A stretch of 64,000 nucleotides of DNA from G963663315 sp963663315. Its GTDB lineage: Bacteria > Pseudomonadota > Gammaproteobacteria > Arenicellales > Poriferihabitantaceae. Numbering within the stretch: position 1 is the stretch's first letter; the number at the start of each line of letters is the position of its first letter. The translations under genes and the position numbers were made by a program. Below, in pieces: positions 45,348-54,794 of this stretch. The notes below the pieces were generated by a model that had not been told where the DNA came from, did not search any database, and saw nothing but the letters and a program-made list of their open reading frames with translations. The stretch lies in contig OY760176.1 of NCBI GenBank assembly GCA_963663315.1, positions 1,364,001-1,428,000 of the forward strand, in the 5' to 3' direction.

Positions 45348-46583
45348 TTACAGCCAATCCAGCTCCATCGGATAGCGGGTCATTACCTCGGCTCCGTGTT
45401 CGGTGATGAGGACCTGTTCTTCCAGTTTGACCCCTTCACCGCCTCGCTCAGAACCAATGTAGGATTCGATGCACAGGGTCATGTTTTCCTCGACAACGCC
45501 CCGGTAACCTGCCATCGCAAGCTTGTCAATATGCTTGATGCTCGGATACTCATCTGCCAGCCCCACTCCATGTATCAGGGAACTGTATTTGTTGTTTGAG
45601 AATTCTGCGGGAATCTTCCAGGCTGCGCGGGAGGCTTCATGGAAGGTCATGCCGGGCTTCAACATCGATACATTATGCTGAATCTGCTGCCATGCGTATG
45701 CATAAATCCTGCGTTGCTCATCACTCGGTTTATCTCCACACACCCAGCTTCGGGATATATCCGAGCAATAACCGTAAGGCCCGATCAAATCCGTATCAAA
45801 ACTGACCATATCGCCCTGTTCGATCACCCGCATCGAGGATTCCCGAAACCAGGGAAAAGTTCTCGGCCCTGAAGACAATAACCGGGTTTCGATCCATTCT
45901 CCCCCCGAAGCGATATTGGTCTCATGGAGTTTTGCCCACAGTGCATTTTCAGTGATACCCGGTTCAAGTGCATCGCGCATCTTGCCAATACCTGTCTCGC
46001 AGACATCGATGGCGTGTTGCATCAGGATTATTTCTTCATTTGACTTGATTACCCTGGCCAGTTCCATGACTTCAAGACCATCGTGGATTGAAATGCCGTG
46101 CTTCAATAAAGGCGCACAACCGTTATGGGAGAGCCTGTCTATCGCCAGCCGGGTATTACCGCCACCGTGGGTTTTGATCAGATCAGCGATTGAGTCAGCA
46201 AAATTCTGCGCTTTTTCACGAACCCGTTCTCCGGCAGTGAAGTAATGAAAGGAAGAATTGATCCGATACTCATCAATCGTCGGTATGCCTTCTGCCAGAT
46301 GGGGATATTCACCATAATCAAACAGGATCAGCGGACCGTCAGTGGCAATGAAGACGCAGCGTGTCTCATAATGTGAACACCACACCTGCATGTTGGTGGC
46401 ATCGCAGGCATAGCGGCAATTAATCTGATCAAATAACAGTATTCCCGCGTAATCGAGTCTACGCAGTTGCTGTTGTATGCGATCCAGGCGGTATCGTCTG
46501 ACTGTGTCGATGTCAACCGGAGCCTCAGCATATTCCATCGCCCCGTGTTGTCTCGCTGCAATATTACCCTGTGAAATTCTCAT
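45348..46583 (-). CDS. dddP: DddP-like M24-family enzyme (putative DMSP lyase)
   Basis: A 411-residue pita-bread-fold protein. The first block LLFDQINCRYACDATNMQVW matches DddP, as does GGEWIETRLLSSGPRT. All six metal ligands that I recall for the Roseovarius DddP structure have counterparts at constant offset: D263, D265, D275, H338, E373, E388; the proposed catalytic Asp (D344 in HGVGLADEYP) and Tyr (Y333) are also present. DddP splits dimethylsulfoniopropionate into DMS and acrylate rather than acting as a peptidase. It is the last gene of the operon, 25 bases after the CaiD-like gene. An enzyme for another onium substrate remains possible. Confidence 0.75.
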   Translation of the reverse strand: MRISQGNIAARQHGAMEYAEAPVDIDTVRRYRLDRIQQQLRRLDYAGILLFDQINCRYACDATNMQVWCSHYETRCVFIATDGPLILFDYGEYPHLAEGIPTIDEYRINSSFHYFTAGERVREKAQNFADSIADLIKTHGGGNTRLAIDRLSHNGCAPLLKHGISIHDGLEVMELARVIKSNEEIILMQHAIDVCETGIGKMRDALEPGITENALWAKLHETNIASGGEWIETRLLSSGPRTFPWFRESSMRVIEQGDMVSFDTDLIGPYGYCSDISRSWVCGDKPSDEQRRIYAYAWQQIQHNVSMLKPGMTFHEASRAAWKIPAEFSNNKYSSLIHGVGLADEYPSIKHIDKLAMAGYRGVVEENMTLCIESYIGSERGGEGVKLEEQVLITEHGAEVMTRYPMELDWL

Positions 46584-46608
46584 CCCGAAATCCCGTCTGC
46601 TATTCTGT

Positions 46609-47391
46609 TCAGCATCCTTTCCAGACCGGTTCTCTTTTCTCGGAAAAGGCTAATGCGCCTTCGTGCATATCCTCACTATTGTAGAGTTTCTTGACAGTGG
46701 CGATGCCCTCGGCATTCAGCATGTCGATGGATTCCTGAAAGTTCATGTTTTCGGTTACCCGCACGGTCTCTTTGATCGCAGCGAAGACCAGCGGTGGGCC
46801 TTTGGCCAATCGCCGAGCGACTTCCCTCGCCCGGGTCAGCAGATTCCCGGCGCCTGTGATTTCATTGACCAACCCCCACCTGTGAGCTTCCACGGCATCC
46901 ATCCAGCGACCTGTCAGCAGCAGTTCCATCGCCACATGGTATGGAATACGTTTGGGTAGCTTCAGGGTTGCCGCATCCGCCAATGTGCCAGCATTGATTT
47001 CAGGCAAGGCGAATGTTGCATGCTCCGCCGCGATTATGATGTCCGCAGAAATCATCAATTCGAATCCGCCGCCACAGGCAATGCCATTGACTGCTGCAAT
47101 CACCGGTTTGTTCATGTCCGGCAATTCCTGCAAGCCACCGAATCCACCGACTCCGAAGTCACTGGTTACGCCTTCTCCCCCGGCGGCGGCTTTCAAATCC
47201 CAACCCGCACAAAAAAACTTCTCCCCTCCCCCAGTAATAATCGCCACCTTAAGTTCGGGGTTATCCCTGAAATTCTCAAACACCCTGCCGAGTTCCTGAC
47301 TGGTTGGGCTGTCTATCGCATTAGCCTTGGGCCGATCAAGGGTGACTTCAAGCACACTTCCGTCAATCACTGTTTTTACCGCATCAGACAT
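46609..47391 (-). CDS. caiD: Carnitinyl-CoA dehydratase-like enoyl-CoA hydratase (CaiD)
   Basis: A 260-residue crotonase that hydrates crotonobetainyl-CoA to carnitinyl-CoA. It shares long identical stretches with E. coli CaiD: LDRPKANAID, VAIITG-GEKFF-AGWDLKAAA, KPVIAAVNG and the EKR-PVWKG end. The two acid residues of CaiD are kept (GGGFELMISAD and ALPEINAG), although the PDSGG segment after the second is replaced by ADAAT. 36 bases downstream of the CoA ligase gene. Confidence 0.85.
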   Translation of the reverse strand: MSDAVKTVIDGSVLEVTLDRPKANAIDSPTSQELGRVFENFRDNPELKVAIITGGGEKFFCAGWDLKAAAGGEGVTSDFGVGGFGGLQELPDMNKPVIAAVNGIACGGGFELMISADIIIAAEHATFALPEINAGTLADAATLKLPKRIPYHVAMELLLTGRWMDAVEAHRWGLVNEITGAGNLLTRAREVARRLAKGPPLVFAAIKETVRVTENMNFQESIDMLNAEGIATVKKLYNSEDMHEGALAFSEKREPVWKGC

Positions 47392-47427
47392 AATTTTTTC
47401 ACCTCAATTTTTAACTTGCCAACATTT

Positions 47428-49497
47428 TCAACTTCGAACCCGGATCAGTGCGTCCGCAACGACGGCGCCATGGTTTTGCGCCTTGACCATTAACGGGTTG
47501 ATTTCGAGTTCAATGATCCGGTCGCGTTGGCTTTCAATCAGCCCGGCTACCGCCATTACGATATCGACAACGGCCTCGACATCAGCCAGCGCCCTGTTGC
47601 GGAATCCGTTTAACAGCGGCCAGGTCTTCAATCGCTGCAAAGCGGCGATACTTTCGGCACGGTCAACCGGAAACAGCAAAATTTCCCTGTCGCCGATCAA
47701 TTCGACCAGAGTGCCGCCAAACCCGAGAATCAGATAATGACCAAAAAGCGGATCATAACTGACTCCGATCAACAATTCGGCAACCGAATCGGTAACCATT
47801 TGTTCTATCAGCAGGGTATCGGATAATTCAAACATGCGAGTACTGTGTGCGTTCAATGTTTCTTCATCAGCGATTCCGACCACCACGGCGCCCACTTCAG
47901 ACTTGTGCGCAATAATCGAAGATACGGCTTTTAATACCAGTGGAAAACCGATCATTTCTGCCGCCTCTCTGACCTCATCGGGGGTGCTGGCGGTGATTGA
48001 ATCAGGCGACTCGATGCCATACGATTTCAATAATTGCTTTGCCTGATTTTCATTCAGGCTGCTGATTCGGTCAGAATGTGGCTGCGTTGATAAATCCGGG
48101 ATCACCGGCATTGACCATTCGCTATTCCATCTAATGCCGATTTTGCTGACGGTTTCAATCGCCGACAGGGCCTGTTCCATGCCGTGCATCGGCGCCACGC
48201 CATTTTCTATCAGATAAGACCGGATTTCGTGGTCAAGGTTTTCGGACAGACAAGTGACCACTGCACCTTTGCAACCGGTTTGCTGGCAGGCCGTTACAAA
48301 TGCCCGGGTTGCCTCCAGCCAATCGTCGATCACGCAATCATTGACCAGGGGAAAGTCGATGATCAACAGGGTCAGATCATAGTTTGCGGACATCATGGCA
48401 GAAAATGTTGCGGTCATGCGCTGCCGGTCGCCCCAGATAAATGTGTGGTAATCCAGAGGATTATGGATCGCGACGTAGTCATTCAATGTTTCGCGCAATC
48501 GCATCCGGTGATCGGGTTCGATCTTCGGAAAGACCAGCTCACGCCCGACAGACAAATCGGCAATCAGCGAGGCTTCTCCACCGGAGCAACTCATTGATGC
48601 AATCCGGTTTCCTGCTAACGGCCCCACGACAAGACCCAGCTTCAGCGCTTCCAGAAAGGTTTCAATGTTACTGGTAATGCCGATACCAAGGCGATCGAAC
48701 AGGGCCGCATAGAGTCCGTTTTCTCCGGCCAGGATAGCGGTATGGCTGAATGTGATATGTGCGCCAAGGTCTGATTTTCCTGTTTTCAGAACAATGACCG
48801 GTACCCCCCGGTCACGCGCCCGGGCAGCCAGTTCAGCGAACAACGGCAGGTCCCTCAGGCCCTCGATGTGTAAACCGATCGCCTTTATCCTTTCATTTTC
48901 TAGCGCCGCCGCCATCACTTCCTCAATGCCGATTACAGCTTGATTGCCCACTGTGACCAGCCAGGAAATCGGCAATCCTCTTTGCTGCAATGTGAAATTG
49001 ATTCCTATATTTCCGCTCGACGTGATGATGGCGACACCATGATCCGTACGACACAGTCCATGCTGGTCCGGAAACAGGGCTGCCCCCAGCAGCGTATTGA
49101 CATATCCATAGCAATTTGGCCCCAATACCGGCATGTCCCCGGCTGCCTTCAATAATCTGTGCTGACGGCCCCCACCTTCATCACCCACTTCGCTGAATCC
49201 TGATGCGAGGCAGACTGCCCCACCTGCACCGAGATGGTTCAATTGAGCGACGGTCTCAATGGTCGGTTCAGCGGGCACCCCTATGAATACTGCATCGGGC
49301 GACTCGGGCAGCAGGTGGTAACCGGCCAGGCATGAAATACCGGCCATAGAGTGTCTTTTCGGGTTGATCGCCCACATCTTTCCCTGGAACTTGAGCTTGT
49401 GGCATTGAATCAATACCTGCTCTGCTTCCCTGCCCCCGATCACCGCGATCGAGCGTGGATTCAGGAATCGGATCAGTCGATCCCGGTTAACCCGCAC
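47428..49497 (-). CDS. NDP-forming acyl-CoA synthetase (acetate-CoA ligase type)
   Basis: A 689-residue single-chain enzyme with CoA-binding domain (1-~130, IAVIGGREAEQVL), succinyl-CoA-ligase-like domains (including the phospho-histidine region FSHTAILAGENGLY) and a C-terminal ATP-grasp domain (~470-689). It makes acyl-CoA with ADP release. In this operon it could activate gamma-butyrobetaine, crotonobetaine or carnitine, in place of AMP-forming CaiC; that is inference. No CaiB-type CoA-transferase is visible. Confidence 0.85.
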   Translation of the reverse strand: MRVNRDRLIRFLNPRSIAVIGGREAEQVLIQCHKLKFQGKMWAINPKRHSMAGISCLAGYHLLPESPDAVFIGVPAEPTIETVAQLNHLGAGGAVCLASGFSEVGDEGGGRQHRLLKAAGDMPVLGPNCYGYVNTLLGAALFPDQHGLCRTDHGVAIITSSGNIGINFTLQQRGLPISWLVTVGNQAVIGIEEVMAAALENERIKAIGLHIEGLRDLPLFAELAARARDRGVPVIVLKTGKSDLGAHITFSHTAILAGENGLYAALFDRLGIGITSNIETFLEALKLGLVVGPLAGNRIASMSCSGGEASLIADLSVGRELVFPKIEPDHRMRLRETLNDYVAIHNPLDYHTFIWGDRQRMTATFSAMMSANYDLTLLIIDFPLVNDCVIDDWLEATRAFVTACQQTGCKGAVVTCLSENLDHEIRSYLIENGVAPMHGMEQALSAIETVSKIGIRWNSEWSMPVIPDLSTQPHSDRISSLNENQAKQLLKSYGIESPDSITASTPDEVREAAEMIGFPLVLKAVSSIIAHKSEVGAVVVGIADEETLNAHSTRMFELSDTLLIEQMVTDSVAELLIGVSYDPLFGHYLILGFGGTLVELIGDREILLFPVDRAESIAALQRLKTWPLLNGFRNRALADVEAVVDIVMAVAGLIESQRDRIIELEINPLMVKAQNHGAVVADALIRVRS

Positions 49498-49520
49498 AGT
49501 GCCTGTCTCCCGGTGGTTTT

Positions 49521-50687
49521 TTACGATTGATTTTCCAGCGGCCGCAATATTGATCTGGAAATAATCAATCGCTGGATTTCGCTGGTTCCTTCCCAGATTC
49601 GCTCTACCCTGGCATCGCGCCAGATTCGCTCCAGAGGGAGATCCGACATCAGCCCCATGCCACCAAATATCTGTAACGCCTCGTCCGCAATAAACGCCAG
49701 TGTTTCTGTCGCTGACAACTTCGCCATAGCCGCGTCCATATCGGTCATTTCATTTTTGAAGGCCCGTGCGCCAGCCTGGTAGGTAATCAGTTCAGCCGCC
49801 CTCAACTTCAACGCCATATCTGCCAGTTTGAAGCTCACCCCCTGAAATTTGCCGATAGTCTGATTGAATTGAGTCCGGCTGGCGGCGTGTTTGCAGGCCA
49901 GTTCATAAGCACGGTCGCAACGACCCAGACAGATCGCGGCCACTTGCAGCCTGGTATTGCCCAACCAGTCATTTGCGACCTCAAACCCCTGGTCGACTTC
50001 GCCGAGTACCTGGCTTGCAGGAACGCGGCACTGATCAAACTCAAGAATGCAATTATGGTATCCACGATTGGACACGCTCTGGTAACCCGGCCGTATGGTG
50101 TAACCAGAGGCGCCGGTGTCAATGAGAAATGAAGTGATTCTCTTTCTCGGACCTCTCGGCGAATCATCCACGCCGGTTGCAGCAAACAGGATTACAAAGT
50201 CAGACACATCCGCATGACTGATAAAATGCTTGGCGCCATTGATGACAAAATCATCACCGTCTCGTTCTGCCTTGCATGACATCGAACGAACATCGGAGCC
50301 TGCACCCGGTTCAGTCATTGCCAGACAATCGATTTTCTCTCCGCGTATGCAGGGATACAGGTATTTTTCTCTCTGATCACCGACGCAAGCCTGAAGGATA
50401 TTACTGGGGCGGCCGACAGTATACTGCAATGCGTAACTGGCCCTGCCGAGTTCCCGGTCAAGCATGCACATTGACAACGGATCAAGCCCTCCCCCTCCAA
50501 TCTCCTCTGGCATCGCTGCAGCGTACAGTCCTGCCTTGACCGAACGGTCAATGATCTGTTGACGAAGTTCAGGTCGAACATCGCCGGATTGTTCAACCTC
50601 TTGTTCAAAAGGATACAACTCCTGCTCGACAAAGCGTTTGGCGGTATCAATCAGCATCAATTGCTCTTCGCTATAGTCAAAGTTCAT
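49521..50687 (-). CDS. Acyl-CoA dehydrogenase
   Basis: A 388-residue flavoenzyme with the signatures AMTEPGAGSDVRSM and the LQIFGGMGLMSDLPLERIWRDARVERIWEGTSEIQ end. The catalytic glutamate expected in the RIWEGTSEIQ segment is present. It may oxidise gamma-butyrobetainyl-CoA to crotonobetainyl-CoA, as its place among carnitine genes suggests. Its start overlaps the SDR gene by 11 bases. Confidence 0.92.
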   Translation of the reverse strand: MNFDYSEEQLMLIDTAKRFVEQELYPFEQEVEQSGDVRPELRQQIIDRSVKAGLYAAAMPEEIGGGGLDPLSMCMLDRELGRASYALQYTVGRPSNILQACVGDQREKYLYPCIRGEKIDCLAMTEPGAGSDVRSMSCKAERDGDDFVINGAKHFISHADVSDFVILFAATGVDDSPRGPRKRITSFLIDTGASGYTIRPGYQSVSNRGYHNCILEFDQCRVPASQVLGEVDQGFEVANDWLGNTRLQVAAICLGRCDRAYELACKHAASRTQFNQTIGKFQGVSFKLADMALKLRAAELITYQAGARAFKNEMTDMDAAMAKLSATETLAFIADEALQIFGGMGLMSDLPLERIWRDARVERIWEGTSEIQRLIISRSILRPLENQS

Positions 50688-51504
50688 TACCGGATTCTCC
50701 TGTTGTCTGGTTGGGGGTACTTAAGTTTTCCAGCCCCTGGAAAGATTCGAGATGACCATCCACATTCATGATTTGACCGGTTACCTTGCCTGCATTGTCC
50801 GAGCAGAGAAACAGGGCCATATCGGCAATATCCTGAGCATCAATAAATGTTCTCATGGAGCAACTTCTGGTATATCCGTCCCTGACTACCTGTTCGCTGA
50901 CTCCCGTGAGACTGGCTTCAGCGGATATTATGCGATCCATCCGTTCGCCATTTATACTCCCCGGACAGATAACATTCGCACGTATACCCAAGCCACCGAG
51001 TTCCATCGCAAGCGACTTGGTCAGGCCGATTACCGCCCACTTCGATGCGGCATAAGGCGTTCGTAACGGGTAGCCGTGCCAGCCCGCGGTCGATGAAATG
51101 TTGATAATGTTGCCAGCCCGCGCTGCCTTCATGAAGGGTACAACCTGGTTGCAGAACAAGAAGACAGCATCGATATTGACAGCAAAACAGCGTTGCCATT
51201 GTTCGAACGAAATATTTTCCACAAATTCGGTGGGGCCGGCAATACCTGCGCAATTCACCATCACATCGACACCGTGAAATTGTTCGATATGGGTATCCAT
51301 GACCCGGGAGACATCGGATTCACTGGCAACATCTGCGACCGTGGTTTTAATACCGGGATAATCCGAGGAAAACCGTGCGGCCGCTTCGGCATCGATATCG
51401 ACAACATGAACGGTGTCACCGTTTCGATGAAATGAAGTTGCAATGGCATGGCCTATACCGCTTGCCCCTGCGGTGACAATCACACTTCTGCCGGAAAAAC
51501 TCAT
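50677..51504 (-). CDS. Short-chain dehydrogenase/reductase (3-hydroxybutyrate dehydrogenase-like)
   Basis: A 275-residue classical SDR: VTAGASGIGHAIA for NAD(P) binding, NCAG, and the YAASK catalytic motif (S at ISSTAGW). In this operon it could reduce acetoacetate released by dehydrocarnitine cleavage, or oxidise 3-hydroxybutyrate. It overlaps both neighbours, so it is an integral part of the operon. Confidence 0.88.
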   Translation of the reverse strand: MSFSGRSVIVTAGASGIGHAIATSFHRNGDTVHVVDIDAEAAARFSSDYPGIKTTVADVASESDVSRVMDTHIEQFHGVDVMVNCAGIAGPTEFVENISFEQWQRCFAVNIDAVFLFCNQVVPFMKAARAGNIINISSTAGWHGYPLRTPYAASKWAVIGLTKSLAMELGGLGIRANVICPGSINGERMDRIISAEASLTGVSEQVVRDGYTRSCSMRTFIDAQDIADMALFLCSDNAGKVTGQIMNVDGHLESFQGLENLSTPNQTTGESGNEL

Positions 51505-53039
51505 AACCTTGCCGCCGAGGAGTCGTCTTCAGTGAGTCCGGTCGACTGCGGGCGGTTTATACCAATCGAACGACCGGCCGATTCGGGTCTGGGGAGATTC
51601 ACATGACTTTGGAAAATCGAATCCAGTTTCTTGAGAACATGGGGTTCAGCCGGACAGGCTTTTGAGGCCGTGGTATCAACATGCAGCAGCATTTGCTCTG
51701 CGCTTGCGATCAGCACACCCTCATCGGAAATCATGCCATGATAAAGATGCATTCGCTTTTGATCGACATCAAGTAACTGAGTGGTTACATGAAACCGCTG
51801 GCCCGATGTTATTTCGCTCAGATTCATCATGTGTGTTTCTACCGTGAAGTAGCTCATTCCCCTGGCATGGTAATCTTCATCCACCCCTGTAAATCGAAAC
51901 AGGGCATCGGATGCATTGCCAAAAGCATACAGATAACTGCTTTCTGTCATATGGTTATTGTAGTCAACCCACTGTGCCTTGACCGTGTCTGAATACAGCC
52001 GTAGAGGTTGAGTCAGATCATAACTTTCAGCCAGGTCGTCCTGGTGAGAGATCTGATAAAGCGACTCTTCATAGCGGGCCAGTACCTTGCCTGCTGCATT
52101 ATCGTTCGCTTTCAATGCCTGGAGTATCGCAACGATACAGTCATCCCTTTTCCTCTCAAGCTCAAGAATGCTGCGGCCTTGAGCCTGGTCATCGGACTGT
52201 GCGCATATCCTGTCGAGCAATTCTTCGGTCAGGTCGGGTCCGTCAAACCGGGTCCAGGGCCATTTCAATGCCGGGCCGAACTGTGACATGAAATGGCGCA
52301 TCCCGCCCTCACCACCAGCAATGCGAAAGGTCTGAAAGGAACCCATGAATGCCCAGCGAAGGCCCGGGCCATAAGTGATCGCCTGGTCGAGTTCATCGAC
52401 AGTGGCGACATCCTCATTCAACAGATGCAATGCTTCGCGCCACAGGGCTTCCATCAGCCGGTCGGCGATGAATGCTTCGACTTCCTTAGCGATAACCAGA
52501 GGATGCATACCAATACCCGCATAAAACGCACGCGCATTTTCCCTGGTCTGATGAGTGGTCTGATCGCCCCCCACTATTTCAACCAGCGGGATCAGGTAGA
52601 CCGGATTGAACGGGTGTCCAACTATAATGCGCTCGGGATGATCCACACCCTGCTGCATTTCGCTCGGCAGCAGCCCGGAAGAGGAAGAAGCCACGATTAC
52701 ATCCGCACCTGTGAAGCGGCAAATTTCATGCATCAACGCCTTTTTTACATCAATTCGCTCGGGTCCGCTCTCCTGGACAAAGTCGGCATCGGACACGGCC
52801 GCCTCAATGCTGTCGACCAATGATAAGCGGCCCCTGGCTTCAATCGGGGCAAGGGTCATTGTACGATAAGCCCGCAACGCATTGTCCAGCACGTCATTGA
52901 TTCGCCGCTCGACCCCTTCTGCAGGATCATACAGGTTCACGTCGATTCCATTAATCAACAAGCGGGCAGCCCAGGCAGAGCCTATTACTCCTCCGCCGAT
53001 CAGCCCGACCATTTTGACCTTGCCATTTGCCTTGCTCAT
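51501..53039 (-). CDS. L-carnitine dehydrogenase fused to a betainyl-CoA thioesterase
   Basis: A 512-residue fusion. Residues 1-~325 are a 3-hydroxyacyl-CoA-dehydrogenase-like fold (GLIGGGVIGSAWAARLL for NAD, GHPFNPVYLIPLVEIVGG), the carnitine dehydrogenase type. Residues ~335-480 are a hotdog thioesterase (VDYNNHMTESSYLYAFGNASD). Such fusions are known to act in carnitine breakdown: carnitine to 3-dehydrocarnitine, and betainyl-CoA to glycine betaine after BKACE cleavage. The tail (485-512) is serine-rich and disordered. Confidence 0.88.
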   Translation of the reverse strand: MSKANGKVKMVGLIGGGVIGSAWAARLLINGIDVNLYDPAEGVERRINDVLDNALRAYRTMTLAPIEARGRLSLVDSIEAAVSDADFVQESGPERIDVKKALMHEICRFTGADVIVASSSSGLLPSEMQQGVDHPERIIVGHPFNPVYLIPLVEIVGGDQTTHQTRENARAFYAGIGMHPLVIAKEVEAFIADRLMEALWREALHLLNEDVATVDELDQAITYGPGLRWAFMGSFQTFRIAGGEGGMRHFMSQFGPALKWPWTRFDGPDLTEELLDRICAQSDDQAQGRSILELERKRDDCIVAILQALKANDNAAGKVLARYEESLYQISHQDDLAESYDLTQPLRLYSDTVKAQWVDYNNHMTESSYLYAFGNASDALFRFTGVDEDYHARGMSYFTVETHMMNLSEITSGQRFHVTTQLLDVDQKRMHLYHGMISDEGVLIASAEQMLLHVDTTASKACPAEPHVLKKLDSIFQSHVNLPRPESAGRSIGINRPQSTGLTEDDSSAARL

Positions 53040-53045
53040 TGATGA

Positions 53046-53936
53046 TTACCCTCTTTTGCGCAGTTTGAGGTTTTTCCTGACTTCATCCGGGCCCAGGATA
53101 TTGACATTCATGGCATCAAGAATGGTGACCGCTCTCTCAACCAGTTGGGCATTGGAGGCAAGTACGCCTTTTTCAAGATAAAGATTGTCTTCCAGTCCGA
53201 CTCGCACATTGCCCCCGGCAAGCACAGCCATTGCCACATACGGCAGTTCCTTCCTGCCAATCGAAAAGGCCGAGAAAGTGGCTCCTTCGGGCAGGGCATG
53301 AACCATCGACATCAAGGTGCTCGGGTCATCCGGTGCGCCGTACGGAATACCCATACATAATTGAATCATGACTGGATCATCGATCAGGCCTTGCCGTATC
53401 ATTTCCTTGGCCAACACCAGATGACCGGTATCAAAGACCTCCAGTTCCGGTCTGACCCCGAGTTCCTGCACTTTTTTGGCCATGGTTCTCAACATCCCCG
53501 GTGTATTGGTCATGACATAGTCGCTTTCTGCAAAATTCATCGTACCGCAGTCCAGTGTGCAGATTTCCGGCAGGCATTGTTCAACATGAGCCAGCCGCTC
53601 CAGAGGGCCCGCCATATCGGTGCCACTAACCAGTGGCAATGGATTTTCACCTTTGCCGAAAACCATGTCACCACCCATTCCTGCGGTGGTGTTGATGACG
53701 ACATCGGTGTCACTGTCCCTGATCCGTGCGACTGCTTCCGCGAAATATTCAGGTTTTCTCGATGGAGCGCCGGTTTCGGGGTCCCTGACGTGAATGTGGA
53801 CAATCGCTGCCCCCGCCCTGGCCGCATCGATAGCCGCATTCGCTATCTGTTCAGGCGTCTTGGGGATATCGGGATGTTTGCGGACCGTATTACCCGATCC
53901 GGTAACCGCGCAAGTGATAAAAGCGTTATAGTTCAA
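53046..53936 (-). CDS. DUF849/BKACE beta-keto acid cleavage enzyme (dehydrocarnitine type)
   Basis: A 296-residue zinc TIM barrel. H47 and H49 in VHIHVRDPETG are the metal ligands, with the family's VGLEDNLYLEKG near the end. BKACE enzymes condense a beta-keto acid with acetyl-CoA and split it into a new CoA thioester and acetoacetate. Adjacent to a carnitine dehydrogenase-thioesterase fusion, its substrate is most likely 3-dehydrocarnitine. First gene of the seven-gene operon. Confidence 0.92.
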   Translation of the reverse strand: MNYNAFITCAVTGSGNTVRKHPDIPKTPEQIANAAIDAARAGAAIVHIHVRDPETGAPSRKPEYFAEAVARIRDSDTDVVINTTAGMGGDMVFGKGENPLPLVSGTDMAGPLERLAHVEQCLPEICTLDCGTMNFAESDYVMTNTPGMLRTMAKKVQELGVRPELEVFDTGHLVLAKEMIRQGLIDDPVMIQLCMGIPYGAPDDPSTLMSMVHALPEGATFSAFSIGRKELPYVAMAVLAGGNVRVGLEDNLYLEKGVLASNAQLVERAVTILDAMNVNILGPDEVRKNLKLRKRG

Positions 53937-54230
53937 GACAAGGCCCTCAGTTCAAATTATGGAAGTAAAAAATTTTCCGTCTTTAGCACTGGACTTGCAA
54001 GGGTTTTTTATTCGCCCAACCCCGAAAATCAAGACCAATTAAGGAATGATTGAGAAAGTTTCTTCCGACTGTAATGCAATCACTGGTCAGTTGGATATAA
54101 TATTAGACAAGGCGAGCTCTTTACATCCTGGCCGCGTCAAACCCATGTTGCAAACCCAGGCGGTGAAATCCTGTTTCTGCAATTTCAGAAGATCACTGTA
54201 GTATAAAATCGGAAGAATTATCCGTGTCCA
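53937..54230. promoter_or_regulatory. Divergent promoter region between BKACE operon and GNAT gene
   Basis: 294 bases without a coding gene; promoters for both directions must lie here. A TATAAT-like hexamer at about 54095 and a TATAAA at about 54203 are possible -10 boxes for the plus strand; no confident -35 boxes. No regulator gene is adjacent. Confidence 0.4.
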
Positions 54231-54794
54231 ATGAACCAGACCAGACAGATCAATATCCGAAAAGCCACGCGAACTGATGCAGGGCAGATTGCCGACTTTA
54301 ATCGGAAAATGGCATTCGAGACCGAAGGGATGAAATTGAACCCGGAGATCATTCTGGCGGGTACATGCCGACTGATACAGGATCAGAATCTTGGATTTTA
54401 TCTGGTCGCCGAATCCGAACAGGAAATGGTCGCATCTTTAATGATTACTACCGAGTGGAGTGACTGGCGTAACGGAGTCTTCTGGTGGATACAGAGTGTT
54501 TATGTTCTGCCCCGATGGCGACGAAAGGGAATCTACCGCCGCCTGTATCAAACAGTGAAGGAGCTTGCCGAAGCAAACCGGGATGTGTGTGGATATCGCC
54601 TGTATGTGGAGAAAGAAAATATCGCAGCCCAGTCAACCTACAGCAAAGTCGGCATGGTGGAAACTCATTACAGAATGTACGAAGAACTGAAAGGGTTAAC
54701 AGATCAGGAGGCGCATCACTCCCCTCCCCGATCAAGTCGAGGACAGGCTCTTGAGGGGAATCCAAACATCACTCCCCCTCGTAATCTGGCCTGA
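54231..54794 (+). CDS. GNAT-family N-acetyltransferase
   Basis: A 187-residue acetyltransferase: INIRKATRTDAGQIADFN at the start, the VYVLPRWRRKGIYRRLY acetyl-CoA loop (R/Q-x-x-G-x-A type motif) and LYVEKENIAAQSTYSKVGM. The last ~30 residues (from about HHSPPRSS) are encoded by a dispersed palindromic repeat and are not part of the domain. Substrate unknown; it is divergent from the carnitine operon and precedes a CoA ligase. Confidence 0.85.
   Translation: MNQTRQINIRKATRTDAGQIADFNRKMAFETEGMKLNPEIILAGTCRLIQDQNLGFYLVAESEQEMVASLMITTEWSDWRNGVFWWIQSVYVLPRWRRKGIYRRLYQTVKELAEANRDVCGYRLYVEKENIAAQSTYSKVGMVETHYRMYEELKGLTDQEAHHSPPRSSRGQALEGNPNITPPRNLA
54717..54749. repeat. Inverted repeat, left copy
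   Basis: 33 bases that are the near-perfect reverse complement of 56618-56650 (one mismatch); similarity extends to about 48 bases. Each contains its own hairpin of CCCCGA/TCGGGG around CTTGA. A third, diverged relative lies at about 54835-54860. The two copies flank the AMP-forming CoA ligase gene. Confidence 0.8.

Noticed and set aside
45348..46583. Plain Xaa-Pro dipeptidase (PepP/PepQ)
   Set aside because: The N-terminal block and the residues around the metal site match DddP better than proline peptidases.
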